Shown here: piece by piece, positions 1 to 10,430 of the stretch
Numbering within the stretch: the first letter of the stretch is position 1
Layout: each line of letters opens with the position of its first letter
Assembly (NCBI GenBank): GCA_003194525.1
Contig: NBIV01000321.1
Span: 1-59,645, forward strand
DNA length: 59,645 nt
Source: Gracilariopsis chorda
Taxonomy: Eukaryota; Rhodophyta; Florideophyceae; Gracilariales; Gracilariaceae
Reading direction: 5' to 3'
Notes under the pieces: model-generated
What the model was told of the DNA's origin: nothing
The model's database searches: none
What the model saw: only the letters and a program-made list of their open reading frames with translations
Translations under genes and position numbers: made by a program

Positions 1-50
1 CGACTAGTCAGTGTTCCATCGATCGTATCGAATAAAATCCAAGTTGACTT

Positions 51-126
51 GTGTTCCTTCTTCTTTCCTTTCCTTTCTTCCTTTCCATACCACAACTCGA
101 TCCTTCATTTCCTTCCTTCCACCGCA
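51..126 (-). other. Polypurine stretch after gypsy-1 pol
   Basis: On the minus strand this is almost continuous purine (GGAAGGAAATGAAGG and AAGGAAAGGAAAG segments) just downstream of the pol stop. That is the position of a polypurine tract priming plus-strand synthesis next to a 3' LTR. The LTR itself would start left of the window, so the role is inferred from position and composition. Confidence 0.5.
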
Positions 127-138
127 GTGGCTTGCTTA

Positions 139-1790
139 TCCCAGTTGGGCGTTTATCACCGATGCCGGGATTCCCGTTCGCGTTCTGCGATGATATGAAA
201 CCACTTTCGAACGTGGGAGGTGCTCTATCGGCTCATCGAATCATATTCGGCCCGAACCGTACCAGCGTACGCGGTACTGGATGTAACCATCTGGATGGTA
301 AGAATGTTCCACAATGTGGTCAACGACAAACTCCTGTTTGTAGACTTCCCGGCCTCGCCGTGTTCGCATTATCGCGTCCTGCACGGCAGGCTCTACCACC
401 ACTGGTGGTGTTGGACAGTCTTTCCCCGGAAGGGGCATGGCTTGGTACTGCCTTTCCATGCCCTTTGAGGGGTCATTAACCGGTTTTCCGGGTAGGTTCA
501 TCCGTTTCGCGGGTCTGGAGGTCCTCGGCACGGCCGTTTTGCGTCGACCACTTGATGGTGCGTATCGGGACCCTTGCTGTGGGTTAAAGTATCCCGCTTC
601 GCGGTTTCTTCACTCCTTGAGGGGCGTCTATTGACGATACCCTTTGAGGGGCTTCTAACGCATCTGAAAGATGAGCATCTGGGTCGCGAACCACAGGTTT
701 GTGTGTAGATATCCGTCTTGACGGGGGCTTCAGACGACGAAGTCGGTTGTACCACGGTGCGTCGTACAGTACGCGTCGACTCGCCTGGGCGGTAATTGGT
801 GCTTTTGCCGTCCGTACGGTGTCGGGGTCACGTGCCGTTTGCAACGGATGGTCGAGGGTTGTCCGCGCCGTGTTGCGTTCCGCCTCCTCACGTGAGGGCG
901 GTTGCAACGGTGTTGCCGGTGTGTTTCTCGCTTCGGCGACGAAGTATTTCCGTCTTTGACGTGCTTTCCTTCCGGAGTCACCGGTGCGACTTCGGCGACA
1001 CTGTCGGGATCAACGAGACACTCGGAGTGAGTTCGCGACTGCGCGATGGTCCTAAACCAGAATCCAGCTTGCTGGTCGTTTTCCTTCCGTCCTGTACGGT
1101 GTGCTTGCCCGGCCTGGCCGGTGTGTTCTGCCGTGCAGTAGGAGTTACCACGTCCGGTGTAGTCGCTCAGAGGATCCCGCGAGGGCCTGCTCTGCATTAT
1201 CCAGCGTAGCTGTTGTTGACGAACCGTGACCCACGGAATGCGGATCAACGCTCGACGGCACAGCCGGTTCAGTATCGCGAACGCGAATAGTTTCCTGCAA
1301 CGATTTCACTTTGGCGAGAGACTTCCCACTGCGTGGTGCATTTTGACGACTAGAATCCCGGTGGGGAGTGCGATCTGGCGCAGATGCGGTAGACATTCCT
1401 CGAGAGGGTTCAGCGGGAGCTGTAGCGCGCAAATGCGAAGATGGCACGTCAGTAGACGGAACACTCGGTCCACTATTATCCTTTTCGATGTTTCCGGAGG
1501 TCCTTGCACCATGGTTGTCATGACGCGACGAAGCGGTTTCAGTCTCTGGACGAGAGTTAGGGTCTCCTCCCCTCCTTAGATGGAGCGGCATGGGGAGTGG
1601 TAGAAGCGCCCAAACTGCGGGGATAGACACCGCGTTGTGGCGTTAGAGAAGAAAGGCCATTTGGGCCTGCGTCCGATAAGGACGGTATATCTGAGAGTCC
1701 CCTTGAAGGGTGTGGCAACACAGAAGGCCTGTTAACCACAGATGTGGGTTGTTCCACTGGGGTGTGTTGGTTCTCATCTTGGTAAGCAAC
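139..1790 (-). pseudogene. pol: gypsy-1 integrase tail: long linker and chromodomain
   Basis: A chromodomain is visible at about 330-190: EFVVDHIVEH, YRVRWYGSG and, after a stop codon, EPIEHLP. These correspond to the three-strand core and the WEP motif of chromodomains, which are thought to steer integration to marked chromatin. Pol ends at a TAA near 137-139. About 1.3 kb separates the integrase C-terminal module from the chromodomain, roughly three times the spacing in gypsy-2. The linker changes frame several times, is rich in Pro, Ser, Arg and Thr, and includes two short repeats around 590-660. Its length may reflect an internal duplication or insertion. Confidence 0.75.
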
Positions 1791-2993
1791 CTCTACGGAA
1801 GGTGCGGTGCCATAACAACGCGATCGCGGGCAATCCGCTCGTGAGCGTCGTTCATTTCCACCACTAAGGTGTCGTTATCCACTGATATGACCTTGTAGGG
1901 ACCGTCGCGACAGGTGAGAGCTTATGCCGTTTCTCCTTATCAGGGTTCCAGTGCTCCTTACGGACGAAGACGTAGTCACCCTCCGTAATTGGCGGTGCTG
2001 TACCTCGTACACGAGAGTCAAAATCACGCTTGTACGCGGCCTGTGCTCGTGCCATGGAGCTCCAGGCGACGGGATTAACTTCGTAAGCCACGCTTTCCAT
2101 CGTTGGCGATAATCCTTCACGGAAGGGAAGTTTGCCAGCGTAGCTGGGGTTCCAACGCTACGGCGGGCGGATGACGCGAAAGTACCAATTCAAATGGAGT
2201 CAAACCCGTTGTACGGTGTACCTGTGTGTTATACGCAAACGTCAAGGCGTCAGTGTACAGGTCCATGTTTTGGGGTGATCAGCAACATAAGAACGGAGAG
2301 GGCTAACAGCGTTCCGTTAAACCGCTCGACTTGCCCATTACACTGGGGGTGGTAGGTCTTTGTGAACAGATTCTTGATATCGAGAATCCGACACACGTCC
2401 TCAAGAATCGCGATGCGAATTGCTTTCCGTTATCGGATAGAATGTTAACCGGTGGTCCGTAGACAAATACCCAATGGGTGACGAAGCTTGCGCCACCGCG
2501 AAAGCAGATATCTTCCGTAAAGGTACTGTGCGAACCAACTTGGAGAAACGATCCGTGATAACGAGTAAAAACTTATGTCCACGCTTTGTGGTGAGCAGCG
2601 GTCCCAAGAGGTCAATTGCGACAAACTCGAGAGGGCCCGTGCTGGAAATAACTTCAACTTCGTTGAATGCTTCCGGAGTTTGACCCGGTTTTTGGCACAC
2701 TCCGTGCATGACCGCACAGTCGCGTAGCAGTCCACAGCCATGACTGGCCAATAGTAACTCCGTCGCAACGTGAGGTAAAGTTTCCGTCCACCGGCGTGTC
2801 CACCAAGTTTCGCATAGTGCGACAAGCGCAACACTCTAGATTGTAGAGTATGCGGTACCACTACCTTTGGGGTTGTTTGAACCGTCCTGACGAGGTATCC
2901 AACATCATTCACCTCGAAAGGGAGTTGTGCACCGCCATTAAGTCGGGCGCGAATCTGAGTACAGAAGGGATCACCTTGTTGTTCTCTGACCAT
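1790..2993 (-). pseudogene. pol: gypsy-1 integrase
   Basis: Integrase is spread over three frames. The HHCC zinc domain (HAGGRKLYL ... CTECAKNR) lies about 2860-2700. The DDE core has its first Asp in AIDLLGPL near 2620, its second in ILSDNGKQF near 2430 and its Glu in CNGQVERFNG near 2320, with frame changes between them. The C-terminal GPY/F-type module follows: ITEGDYVFV near 1975, then PYKVIS and ARDRVVMAP near 1800-1860. Integrase inserts element cDNA into host DNA. The triad residues are present, but not in one frame. Confidence 0.8.
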
Positions 2994-5125
2994 CTCCTCC
3001 GGGGTATTGATACGAAATTACCCGGTGGGGGTTTCTGAGCATCGTCCGAGACGAGTAGTGCGTCCAGTTCATCATCCGATTCCGGTTCTTCATCCGAGTT
3101 ATCGGGTTCACGGTCCGGGGCCTCCGGTTCTCGACCGTCGACGACGAAGCAAGGAATGTCCTCGTCCCCAGCGGGTAGAGTTTCACCATCCGTGGGTAAA
3201 CGCGACAGCGCGTCCGCCTGAGCGTTCTTTGTGCCCTTCTTGTAGATCACCTCGAAGTCGAAGTCCGCAAGGCGGAGCCTCCAACGCATTAAGCGGCCTG
3301 ACGGTTCAGAGACTGTCATGAGCCATCGTAATGACGATTGATCCGTTTAAAAGGTGAAGTGCACACCCATAAGATAGGGGCGGAGAGTGGAGAGTGCCCA
3401 CACAACTGCAAGACACTCTTTCTCCGAGACGGAGTAATTCCGCTCGTGAACATTCAGTGAGCGTGACCAGTACCCAATAGGGGTTCGTTCTCCTTCGGGA
3501 GTTGTCTGAAAGAGAGCGCAACCTACTTGGTAGTCACTAGCATCCGTGTCTACGGTAAACGGTAGTCCGGGTTTCGGTAACCATAAGATCCGTGCTGATG
3601 TTACAGCCTCCTTGAGGGAGTTAAACGCCTTCGTCTCGACGGACGTAAAGGGTTCCAATTTCGGTGGTTGGCCTTTCCGCAAGAGCGCGTTCAAGGGTGC
3701 TGAGATATCCGCACAATTCGGGATAAACCGTCGATAGACGTTGACTAATCCTAGAAAGGAGCGTAGTTCCGTTTGAGTGGCGGGTTCCTTCGCTTGACGG
3801 AGCGACTTAACTCGAGCTTCCTCGATCATCATACGCCCAGGGCGGATTATGTGGCCCAGATACTTCACTGTATCTGTAAAGAACTCACATTTCCTCAACT
3901 TGAGAGTAACTCCAGCTTCACGTAGCGTGGTCATGATATCTCTCACGTGTGTGAGGTGGTCATCCAGATTATCTGAGAATACTATGATATCGTCCAGGTA
4001 GACGAGACATGTACGCCATTTGAAGCGAGCCAGTAGTATATCGATAGCACGCTGGAAAGTAGCGGGAGCATTGGTCAAACCAAAAGGCATCCGTTTGAAA
4101 CGGTAGAGTCCGCAGTGACAGACAAAAGCAGTCTTGTCGCGGTCCTGTTCCCTGACGGGTACCTGCCAGTATCCCCAATTGGCGTCTAGAGCCGTGAAAA
4201 CGGTAGCATTTCCGAGTGAATCGATGTACTCATCCATTCGTGGGATCGGGTACACATCCTTGATGGTTACGGCGTTCAGTCGACGGTAGTCGATGCAAAA
4301 GCACCAGGATCCATCCGGTTTCGGAGCCAGTACCACTGGGGATGCCCACGGCGACTGAGCCGGTTCTATTACTCCAGCTCGGAGCATCTTTTCCACTTGG
4401 AATTCTTCCTCTTCTCGAGCTTTAGGGCCTGCCCTATAGGGGTGCTGAGCGATCGGCCTGGTATCAGGTAGCAAGTCCATCCGGTGCTCCGTTGTAGTAA
4501 TCTCCCCTAGAGAGCCATCCCACATCGTGGTGAAATTCCGTAGCATCTCACGGAGACGTTCACGGTGCGATTCCGGCACATGACCGAGGTCAAGTTCCTC
4601 GAGTTCTTTCACGGGATCAATCCGGTCGTAACTCGTTGGAACCGGCTTAGCATCCGAGCATTTCGGCATTTGGACGGCAGTGTCCTCCCCCTCCTTAGAG
4701 TGAACGAGACCGAGGACGTCGGTGGCGGTCATTCTCGTGGGAACCATCGCGGTGGGGTGGCGCATTACCGAACCAATGACTTGGCTTTTCACCAGTGACT
4801 GGGGCGTAGAGCCTAGATTGGCGACCAGCACGTTGAACGGTTTATCGGGCTCAATTTGAGCTACTCCATTCGCAACGGCGAGTTGATACCTATCATATAA
4901 GGATGAAAGGGTTGAATTATTCGTAAACCGTGTTGACGTGAGGTGACTCGTACCCAAACTTGAGATTCCGGGGAATTTGGACAGACGCGGCAACGCGGAG
5001 CTTTGTAGAGTCCCGGGAAGCCAGTGGGGGTTCCTGCGCAGCAGGTAATGGAACGTGCTTCTTCGAGGCACGTCGTAGAGGACGACGTACGATCGAAACG
5101 GAGGAGCCGTCTTCCATTTCCACAC
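2909..5125 (-). pseudogene. pol: gypsy-1 reverse transcriptase and RNase H
   Basis: The longest open stretch in the window, 592 codons (5125-3347), continues in the same frame to 2909 after one stop at 3347-3349. RT motifs appear in order: FCIDYRRLNAVT near 4290, LDANWGYWQVPV near 4170, MPFGLTNAPATFQ near 4080 and the catalytic box LVYLDDIIVF near 3990. RNase H follows with TVDTDASDYQVG near 3550, SEKECLAVVWAL near 3410 and the typical end NAQADALSR near 3210. The stop at 3347 lies where related elements have a charged residue. The first ~200 bp include a frameshift: a better match to the protease-RT linker is in another frame (4917-5123). The RT core keeps its catalytic residues. Confidence 0.9.
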
Positions 5126-5128
5126 GTC

Positions 5129-5626
5129 TTAGACGGGCCTGATGGCATCGACGAATCTGTCACAGAAGTCGCATCCCAAGATCAAAGGGGCGGCAAGTTT
5201 CCGACAAACAATAAAGCTGAGTTTCACAAGAAAGGAGCCAAGGCGCACGACCAGGTCGATTGTCCCAACCGTTGATAACGGGTTATCATTCGCATCCGAG
5301 ACATCCGGTGTCACGCCATGGCGGATCTGAGACTGCGACGAAGGTGGCAGGAGCGACTCAACGATGAATTTCGGGCCTGCAACTGTGTCCAAAACAGTGA
5401 GAACTCGCACCATAAACTGGGTGGAAAGGCCAAGGTCAGCATATACCTTGTAGTTTCTCTTGGCCATTACCAAAACTCTGTCCGGGAACTGGTTGTTTCG
5501 AACACGTTTCCACGGTCGACGCAGAACACTAAAGTGTTCAGAGTTCACGTCTGAGACGGCCTGTTTCCTAGTAAGGATTTTGACCGGGGAGCGAGGCAGT
5601 GACGCCTCGGGCGCCTTCAACCTCAA
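5129..5626 (-). pseudogene. pol: gypsy-1 aspartic protease
   Basis: This 165-codon frame carries a retropepsin signature, FMVRVLTVLDTVAGPKFIV, followed about 75 residues later by the flap/C-terminal motif APLILGCDF. The family active site is DTGA or DSGA; here it is DTVA, with the conserved Gly replaced by Val, which would be expected to inactivate the enzyme. The frame stops at 5129 just before the RT region. The same domain in gypsy-2 keeps DTGA and in gypsy-3 keeps DTGAG, so the Val is a change in this copy. Confidence 0.8.
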
Positions 5627-5664
5627 CTCTGAGGGCGCCTCTCCCGTACGGGAGACTCCCGAAA

Positions 5665-7779
5665 TCAGTTTTCCTGAGCACGTTCCGCCTGATGCGGGGT
5701 CTCAGAATCCTGAACCACTAGCAGTGGAGCGCTAGCGGGGGTGTCTTGTCGAACAAGACGGGGGTTAGTGACCTGCTCAGCAGGGGAAAGCAACGCGTGT
5801 CGCGGGTTCGTATCCGGGATATTCCGGGGGAAGTCCGTCTTCGCTCGTAAGTACGAGGCAATCGGAACGGTCTGCTTCTCCGCTGGAGTAAGGGCTTCAT
5901 AGTTACCGATCACTCGGGTTACTTCTCTCAAAGTGAGGATGCAGTCCGGTGAAATGTGACCGTGTTCGTAACATATGTGGCATACGACTCCAGAGCGTGG
6001 GGGCGCCTGACCGGAACGAGCATCCGTGTGTCTCACCGCTGGGCGGGTATCCTTCCATCCGGGACAACTCTGCCGGAGGGCACCATTCGAATAGGGGATG
6101 CGAGGTCCGTGAACACGGGGTCCGTCAACATACAGCAGGGCATTCTCCTGAGCTGTGTCGTAGGACGCATCCGTCGTGGACGGCAGTTCCGTGGTCGGAA
6201 TAGACTGAGCACCGGCCTGAGTGAGGTAAACGTTATCGTAGTCCCTTGAAGGGCGTCCACTTGCTGCTAGCGATAAAGATGGTGAGCTGGCTTCCATCAT
6301 CAACGCCTTGGCGGGACGAGACTTCGATGCAGGGATACGAGCTCGAAGTGCATCACCTTCCGCTTGCGCGTGTTGAATCAACTCCAGGAAGGTGGTGTTA
6401 CGACGATCCTCCCGATATTGGGCCACCAGCGTACGGATTGCCGGATACAATCCATCGATGTACATGGTGCAGCGCTCTCCAGACGATTAAACATTGCCAC
6501 ACCTGTGGAAAGCCTTATTAAGGCGTACCGAGAATTCGGTTTCCGTCTCTCCAGATTTCTGGCGGGTATCGCGTAAGGCGAGAATAGCCGCTTGAATAGC
6601 GTTGTTCGTCGCGTAGGATCGCAAGAGGTACTGAACCGCTTCCGGCCAGCACGTTACACCTCCTTCGGAGGCTCGGGAAGAACCTCTTACAGAGTTGTAT
6701 TGATCCTCGGCGAGGCCACGTAGAAAATACGGTAGGGCAATAAACGCCTGTCCTTCGTTCATACCAAGTATGTCCGCTTCGGAAACGAACCTTCCGAGGA
6801 AGTCTAACACCAATATGGGATCCTCTCCAGAAAAGGACTGGTTACGAAGGGAAAGCTGCATACGCTTTGTGCAGTCCTTCACCTTACCCGTACCACGGGG
6901 TGTACGATCCAATGAGGAGTCCTCAAGCCGATAATATCGGTACGATACCAACCTCTTGTAGAGGGTATTAGTACATTTGAGTTCCCTCAATCCTAAGTGT
7001 TTCCTTCCCTTCCTCCGGGGGCCAATCACACCTTGGCTGGAAGAAGACCGTTTAGAATGGGACGGGCGTCGGCGACGATCTTCGTCCGACGAAGAATCCG
7101 ACGACACCGAACCATCTGAATGGTGAGAATCCTGTGAAGACAGGGAGGAATCCGACGAGTCGGGATCGTGCTTGCGTCGCTTCTTACGAGTGCAGCGGGT
7201 AGAATCTTTCTTCTCGCGCTTCGCTTTTTGCGAGACAGCGGCGGCCTCAACCGGGACGTTTTCATCCATCAAGATAGTTTGCTCCAACGTCCTCAGACGG
7301 GCACTGACACGATCAAATCGGGTTTCCACATTCTCAACATAGTTGGCAGGACCACCAAAACATTCCAACACAGTGTTGACATCCGCCCTTAAAAGGCGAA
7401 TGTCCTCAGCCAAATCCTTCATAGAAGAGGTATCAAACCTGACACGCAGGACTTCAAACTCCTCCACGAGGGCATTGTGTGCTTCACGCATCTCCTCAAG
7501 CTGCGCTTGGACACTAGGGGGGGCGTCGGTATCGCGGTCTCCCCTCCGGGGTGCAGCTACATCGGCAGAAGCCGGGTCGACACCAGAGTTGGGAGCGTCC
7601 TTCAACGCCTTAGGCGGGGGTTTCTGGGCTCTCGACGAGTCTTGGCCCTTCGACTTGCCTTTCAAAGTGGCACGTCGAGTGTGGCCAGCGGAAACCTTCG
7701 AGATCTCTGCCTGTTCCACGTCACTGACGGAACGACTGCGCGTGACAACGGGTTCGGCGGAGGATGGTCGCCGAGACAT
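5665..7779 (-). pseudogene. gag: gypsy-1 Gag (capsid and CCHC nucleocapsid)
   Basis: I take the ATG at 7779 (MSRRPSS..) as the start. One frame runs to 5665, interrupted by a TAA at 6487-6489; at the same site gypsy-2 has Phe (CGKVFSEG versus CGNV-stop-SSGE). Parts in order: a charged N-terminus, a Glu/Leu-rich probably coiled-coil segment (about residues 110-190), a Ser/Asp/Arg-rich linker resembling an SR domain (about 200-260), the capsid region (about 270-470), and a CCHC knuckle, CHICYEHGHISPDC, near 5930-5970. Gag packages element RNA into virus-like particles. The frame ends just before the protease frame. The early stop means this copy cannot make full-length Gag. Confidence 0.85.
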
Positions 7780-7871
7780 GTGTAGACCAAAAACTCCCAC
7801 GAAATGGTAAGAAACTAAAAGTTTGGACAGTGAATCTCCGAGGAGAGGTAATACAAAACCTAACCGTTTCC

Positions 7872-7891
7872 GATTCTAGGTCGGGAGACCA
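7872..7891 (-). other. Primer-binding site of gypsy-1
   Basis: On the plus strand it reads GATTCTAGGTCGGGAGACCA, three bases inside the LTR, ending in the CCA expected of a tRNA 3' end. It fits a tRNA: CCA tail, discriminator A, acceptor strand TCGGGAG, T-stem CTAGG after a GATT loop segment, with the invariant C61 in place. Versions of the site are present in gypsy-2 and gypsy-3. I could not assign the amino acid. Confidence 0.8.
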
Positions 7892-7894
7892 CTT

Positions 7895-8797
7895 TGTAGT
7901 GCAATACCCGCAAGCGGGACAACACACGAAGACGTTCGGAATCTTCCTCTCACGAGGGTAACACAGCGAACGGAGCCTCTCCGGATGAGCACGACGAAGT
8001 CGGGTTGTAAAGCCGAGGCTCACCCTCACGCCAAGCGGGGAGAGTTGAAACGGTAGGATTAGGATCACCACGAATGGGAAAACAGCCCTTCCAAGGAGTA
8101 CGAGTCCACGTAAGTGGGGGGAAGACGTCACGGGATACCGGCACGAGAGACACGCGTCAGCGGTGACGAGCAACCACACAAAGGGGTAGAAACTACGAGA
8201 GTGGGGTAAGGGAAATACGGGGGATGCCCGATTGGGGGCGACAGGGGTGTGGGCCAACGGGACCACAGAAAAAGGTACAAAGGAACCCTATACAGGGGCG
8301 AGAACACGGCGGTGGTGAATTAAGTGACAAGTGCCCAAGGCGGTGATACTCCTAGTGACGCAGGGTGGATAAGTCTACCGTTAGTAACGCGGCTTTACCT
8401 CCGAGGAGTGTAGAAGACTCGCGAAAGCGGAAAAGACTTAGAGCCAAGAACCCTGGTTGGGGAAGTTTACTCAGTGTCAGGGCGAGGTCGCCGAGCCACT
8501 ATATAGTGTAGTAATCTCCCTACTGTAGCGTAGATAAATAATAAATAATAAATAGAAGTTAACTAAATGTCCACACCGTGGTGCCAACCTCCTCTTGACT
8601 ATCCGTGTCACACGTGGTCCACTCACACCTTGGGCGGCACACGGCGCATGCACAGGTGTGCACCTGGCGCACAGTGCGGATCCGCTGAGGGCTGAGATAC
8701 CCGTTAATAGCGGTAGTAATCATAAATACGCGAAAGCGGCAAAAACATCAAGTCCACAGGGCATCGCTGAGTCTTCCTCCTTGAGGATTGCACTTCA
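7895..8797 (-). repeat. 5' LTR of gypsy-1
   Basis: The boundary next to the primer-binding site is TGTAGTGCAAT on the plus strand at 7895 (element end ..CA on the minus strand). The outer boundary, ATTGCACTTCA at 8797, aligns with ATTGTACTACA at the same place in gypsy-2. The 903-bp length matches the solo-LTR-like repeats at 43105-44024. It has an A/T-rich stretch near 8530-8560 (ATAAATAAT repeats), at the position where the other two gypsy LTRs also have an A/T-rich block. The second LTR is not in the window, so the outer end is inferred from the related elements. Long open frames across it on either strand have no family support. Confidence 0.75.
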
Positions 8798-9616
8798 GAA
8801 ACTATAGGCACTGCCTCTGTTGTCAGAAATGAGTATGTACTTGACATCCCCGCATTCGCTCTTGGTGCTCGCTCCTATCCCGGTGGCCCACTTGCACCCC
8901 AACCATCCCAGAACAACGTTCCACCTCACCCATCACATCCTAGAATTCCATATATTCCAGTTCTTCAGTCCTTCTCCCAGCTCATGCACGAACCATAGAT
9001 CACTCCGTACACATCCAAACCAGCACCTCTTTCCTCGTCATCCAGCAAGCACGAATTCATGGTCTGGCACCCTAACTTGGACATATTCATCCCCAAACTC
9101 TTCAAATTATGGCTCGCAAATATCTGCTTCCCACTCTACCAGCTTTCCTACGCCACTACCCACCTCAACTGCACTAAAGTGGCTGCAGGGAGGGCGAAAT
9201 CACACCCAGAACTCACTACCGCACAACTTACAGACTCCGGGCGCTTATATCCCCATCGACACCTCCGGACCCCTCACTTCTCCATCCCTTCAGGGCAACA
9301 GTCACATCCTTGTCGTTATTGGCACTGCGTCTAGGTTCCTCCATCTCGCTTTCCTGAAATACCGTCTGGAGCCCTCCAAAACGTCCTCCACATCCTCACC
9401 CACATACAGGCCGTACACAACAAGCATCCTTTGCACAATCGTAGTGACAATGCCAAAGAACTCACTTCAACAGCCTTCCAAATGGCTATGGCATCCCGTG
9501 GCATTCAATTTTCTACCACTATCAACCCTACAACCCCACAGATGATCCATGTGCCACCCTCTTTCGCTCATTCCACGCAATGATTTTTGAAGTCACCCAT
9601 ACATCTCGACCCCCAC
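8798..9616 (+). pseudogene. pol: copia-A integrase region (left half)
   Basis: This is Ty1/copia pol in plus orientation with frameshifts. HPNLDIFIPKLFKLW near 9065 resembles the zinc domain upstream of copia integrase. The core follows in another frame: GAYIPIDTSGPLTSP near 9240 (first Asp), SRFLHLAFLKY near 9330, then SDNAKELTS near 9450 (second Asp) and GIQFSTT near 9500. The region with the catalytic Glu appears deleted. The frame at the right end (EVTHTSRPP) continues directly into 20293 once gypsy-2 and one CCCAC copy are removed. Upstream gag and protease are absent because gypsy-1 and the left edge intervene. Confidence 0.75.
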
Positions 9617-10145
9617 TGTAGTAGAATACTAGTCAAAAGGCCAAGTGGGGAGGTAGTACCTACTGGGGGGAGCGGCTACAGAGTACCAGCCACTAGGGTG
9701 ACATTCCACTGGGGTCTAGTTGTGTCGTGGGCACTTTCTGACGCGCAAGCGCAATGGGCGGGCGTTATCTGAGGTCCCTACAGGTCGGGCGCACTCGTAA
9801 AGATGGCTTGGAAGCCTGTGTTCGCTGGAAGCTTGGGGGCGACTAGAAAACGGAGGTGGTGCTTCCTTTACTCGTCAGTGGCCGGCTGCACTCGAGCCAA
9901 CTACTATAGTCGGTGAGGCGCTCTAGACCACCGGTAACTACTACTAAAATATTAAATAAAATACTACAATATTCTACCGTGCACTGTGCTGCAGTGCCAG
10001 GTCCACCAGAGGTCACCCTTCAGATCAATATTATCTCCGACCCACGTGGCTAATATTGACACCAGCCAGTAGTGCTCTGGTCCTTCTTCCACCTCTTTGG
10101 CACTGCGGCTTGCCAGTCATCTGATCTTCAAGCTATTGTACTACA
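9617..10145 (-). repeat. 3' LTR of gypsy-2
   Basis: It starts TGTAGTAGAATAC after CCCAC on the plus strand and ends ..TTGTACTACA. It aligns over its whole length with 19758-20287. The A/T block ACTACTACTAAAATATTAA near 9940-9960 is shared. The element's own direction is minus, so the plus-strand start is the element end. Confidence 0.92.
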
Positions 10146-10161
10146 TACTCCCCCCCCTTAG
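10146..10161 (-). other. Polypurine tract of gypsy-2
   Basis: Immediately inside the 3' LTR the minus strand reads CTAAGGGGGGGGAGTA. A G-rich purine run touching the LTR is the plus-strand primer site of LTR retrotransposons. The matching position beside the 5' LTR is occupied by the CCCAC duplication, which confirms the LTR boundary. Confidence 0.8.
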
Positions 10162-10430
10162 TTTCTGCCGCCTCGGCAGACTTCACCGTCGGCCAAACTT
10201 TCCCTAACGCCCATTACCGTGTACTCTTGTTGAAAGGTTGGTAGGGATAGCTGCACTAGCGCTGGCCGCGATCCAAATGGTCGATTGACCCGTTTAGCAC
10301 CCCCTCCCCTACTAGGCCTTAGTAAGGGCTAGGAACGGACATGGATCGCCCATTGGTCGTGCCCACGTTCCTGTTCCGTATCAAATACCAGTGGCCACGG
10401 GGATAAGTGCATCACCTGTGGATCCATTGA

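Larger units (their letters stand above)
1..8797 (-). mobile_element. Ty3/gypsy chromovirus gypsy-1 (3' LTR outside window)
   Basis: Read on the minus strand, the order is 5' LTR (7895-8797), primer-binding site, gag with a CCHC knuckle, protease, RT, RNase H, integrase and a C-terminal chromodomain, then a purine-rich tract near position 100. This is the order of Ty3/gypsy chromoviruses. The 3' LTR and its flanking duplication lie beyond the left edge. The right LTR ends ..TTCA at 8797, and the following DNA belongs to copia-A, so gypsy-1 is inserted in copia-A; the expected 5-bp duplication on this side would be GAAAC (8798-8802). Unlike gypsy-2 and gypsy-3, the pol stop (about 139) is close to the purine tract, leaving no room for an antisense gene. 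The reading frames carry several stops and frameshifts, so the copy is dead. Confidence 0.9.

Noticed and set aside
7872..7891. A tRNA gene
   Set aside because: Only the 3' 20 bases of a tRNA-like sequence are present, beside an LTR; it is a primer-binding site.
7721..8266. 181-codon minus-strand frame across the gypsy-1 LTR and gag start
   Set aside because: It overlaps LTR and primer-binding site, shows no domain, and has no counterpart in gypsy-2 or gypsy-3.
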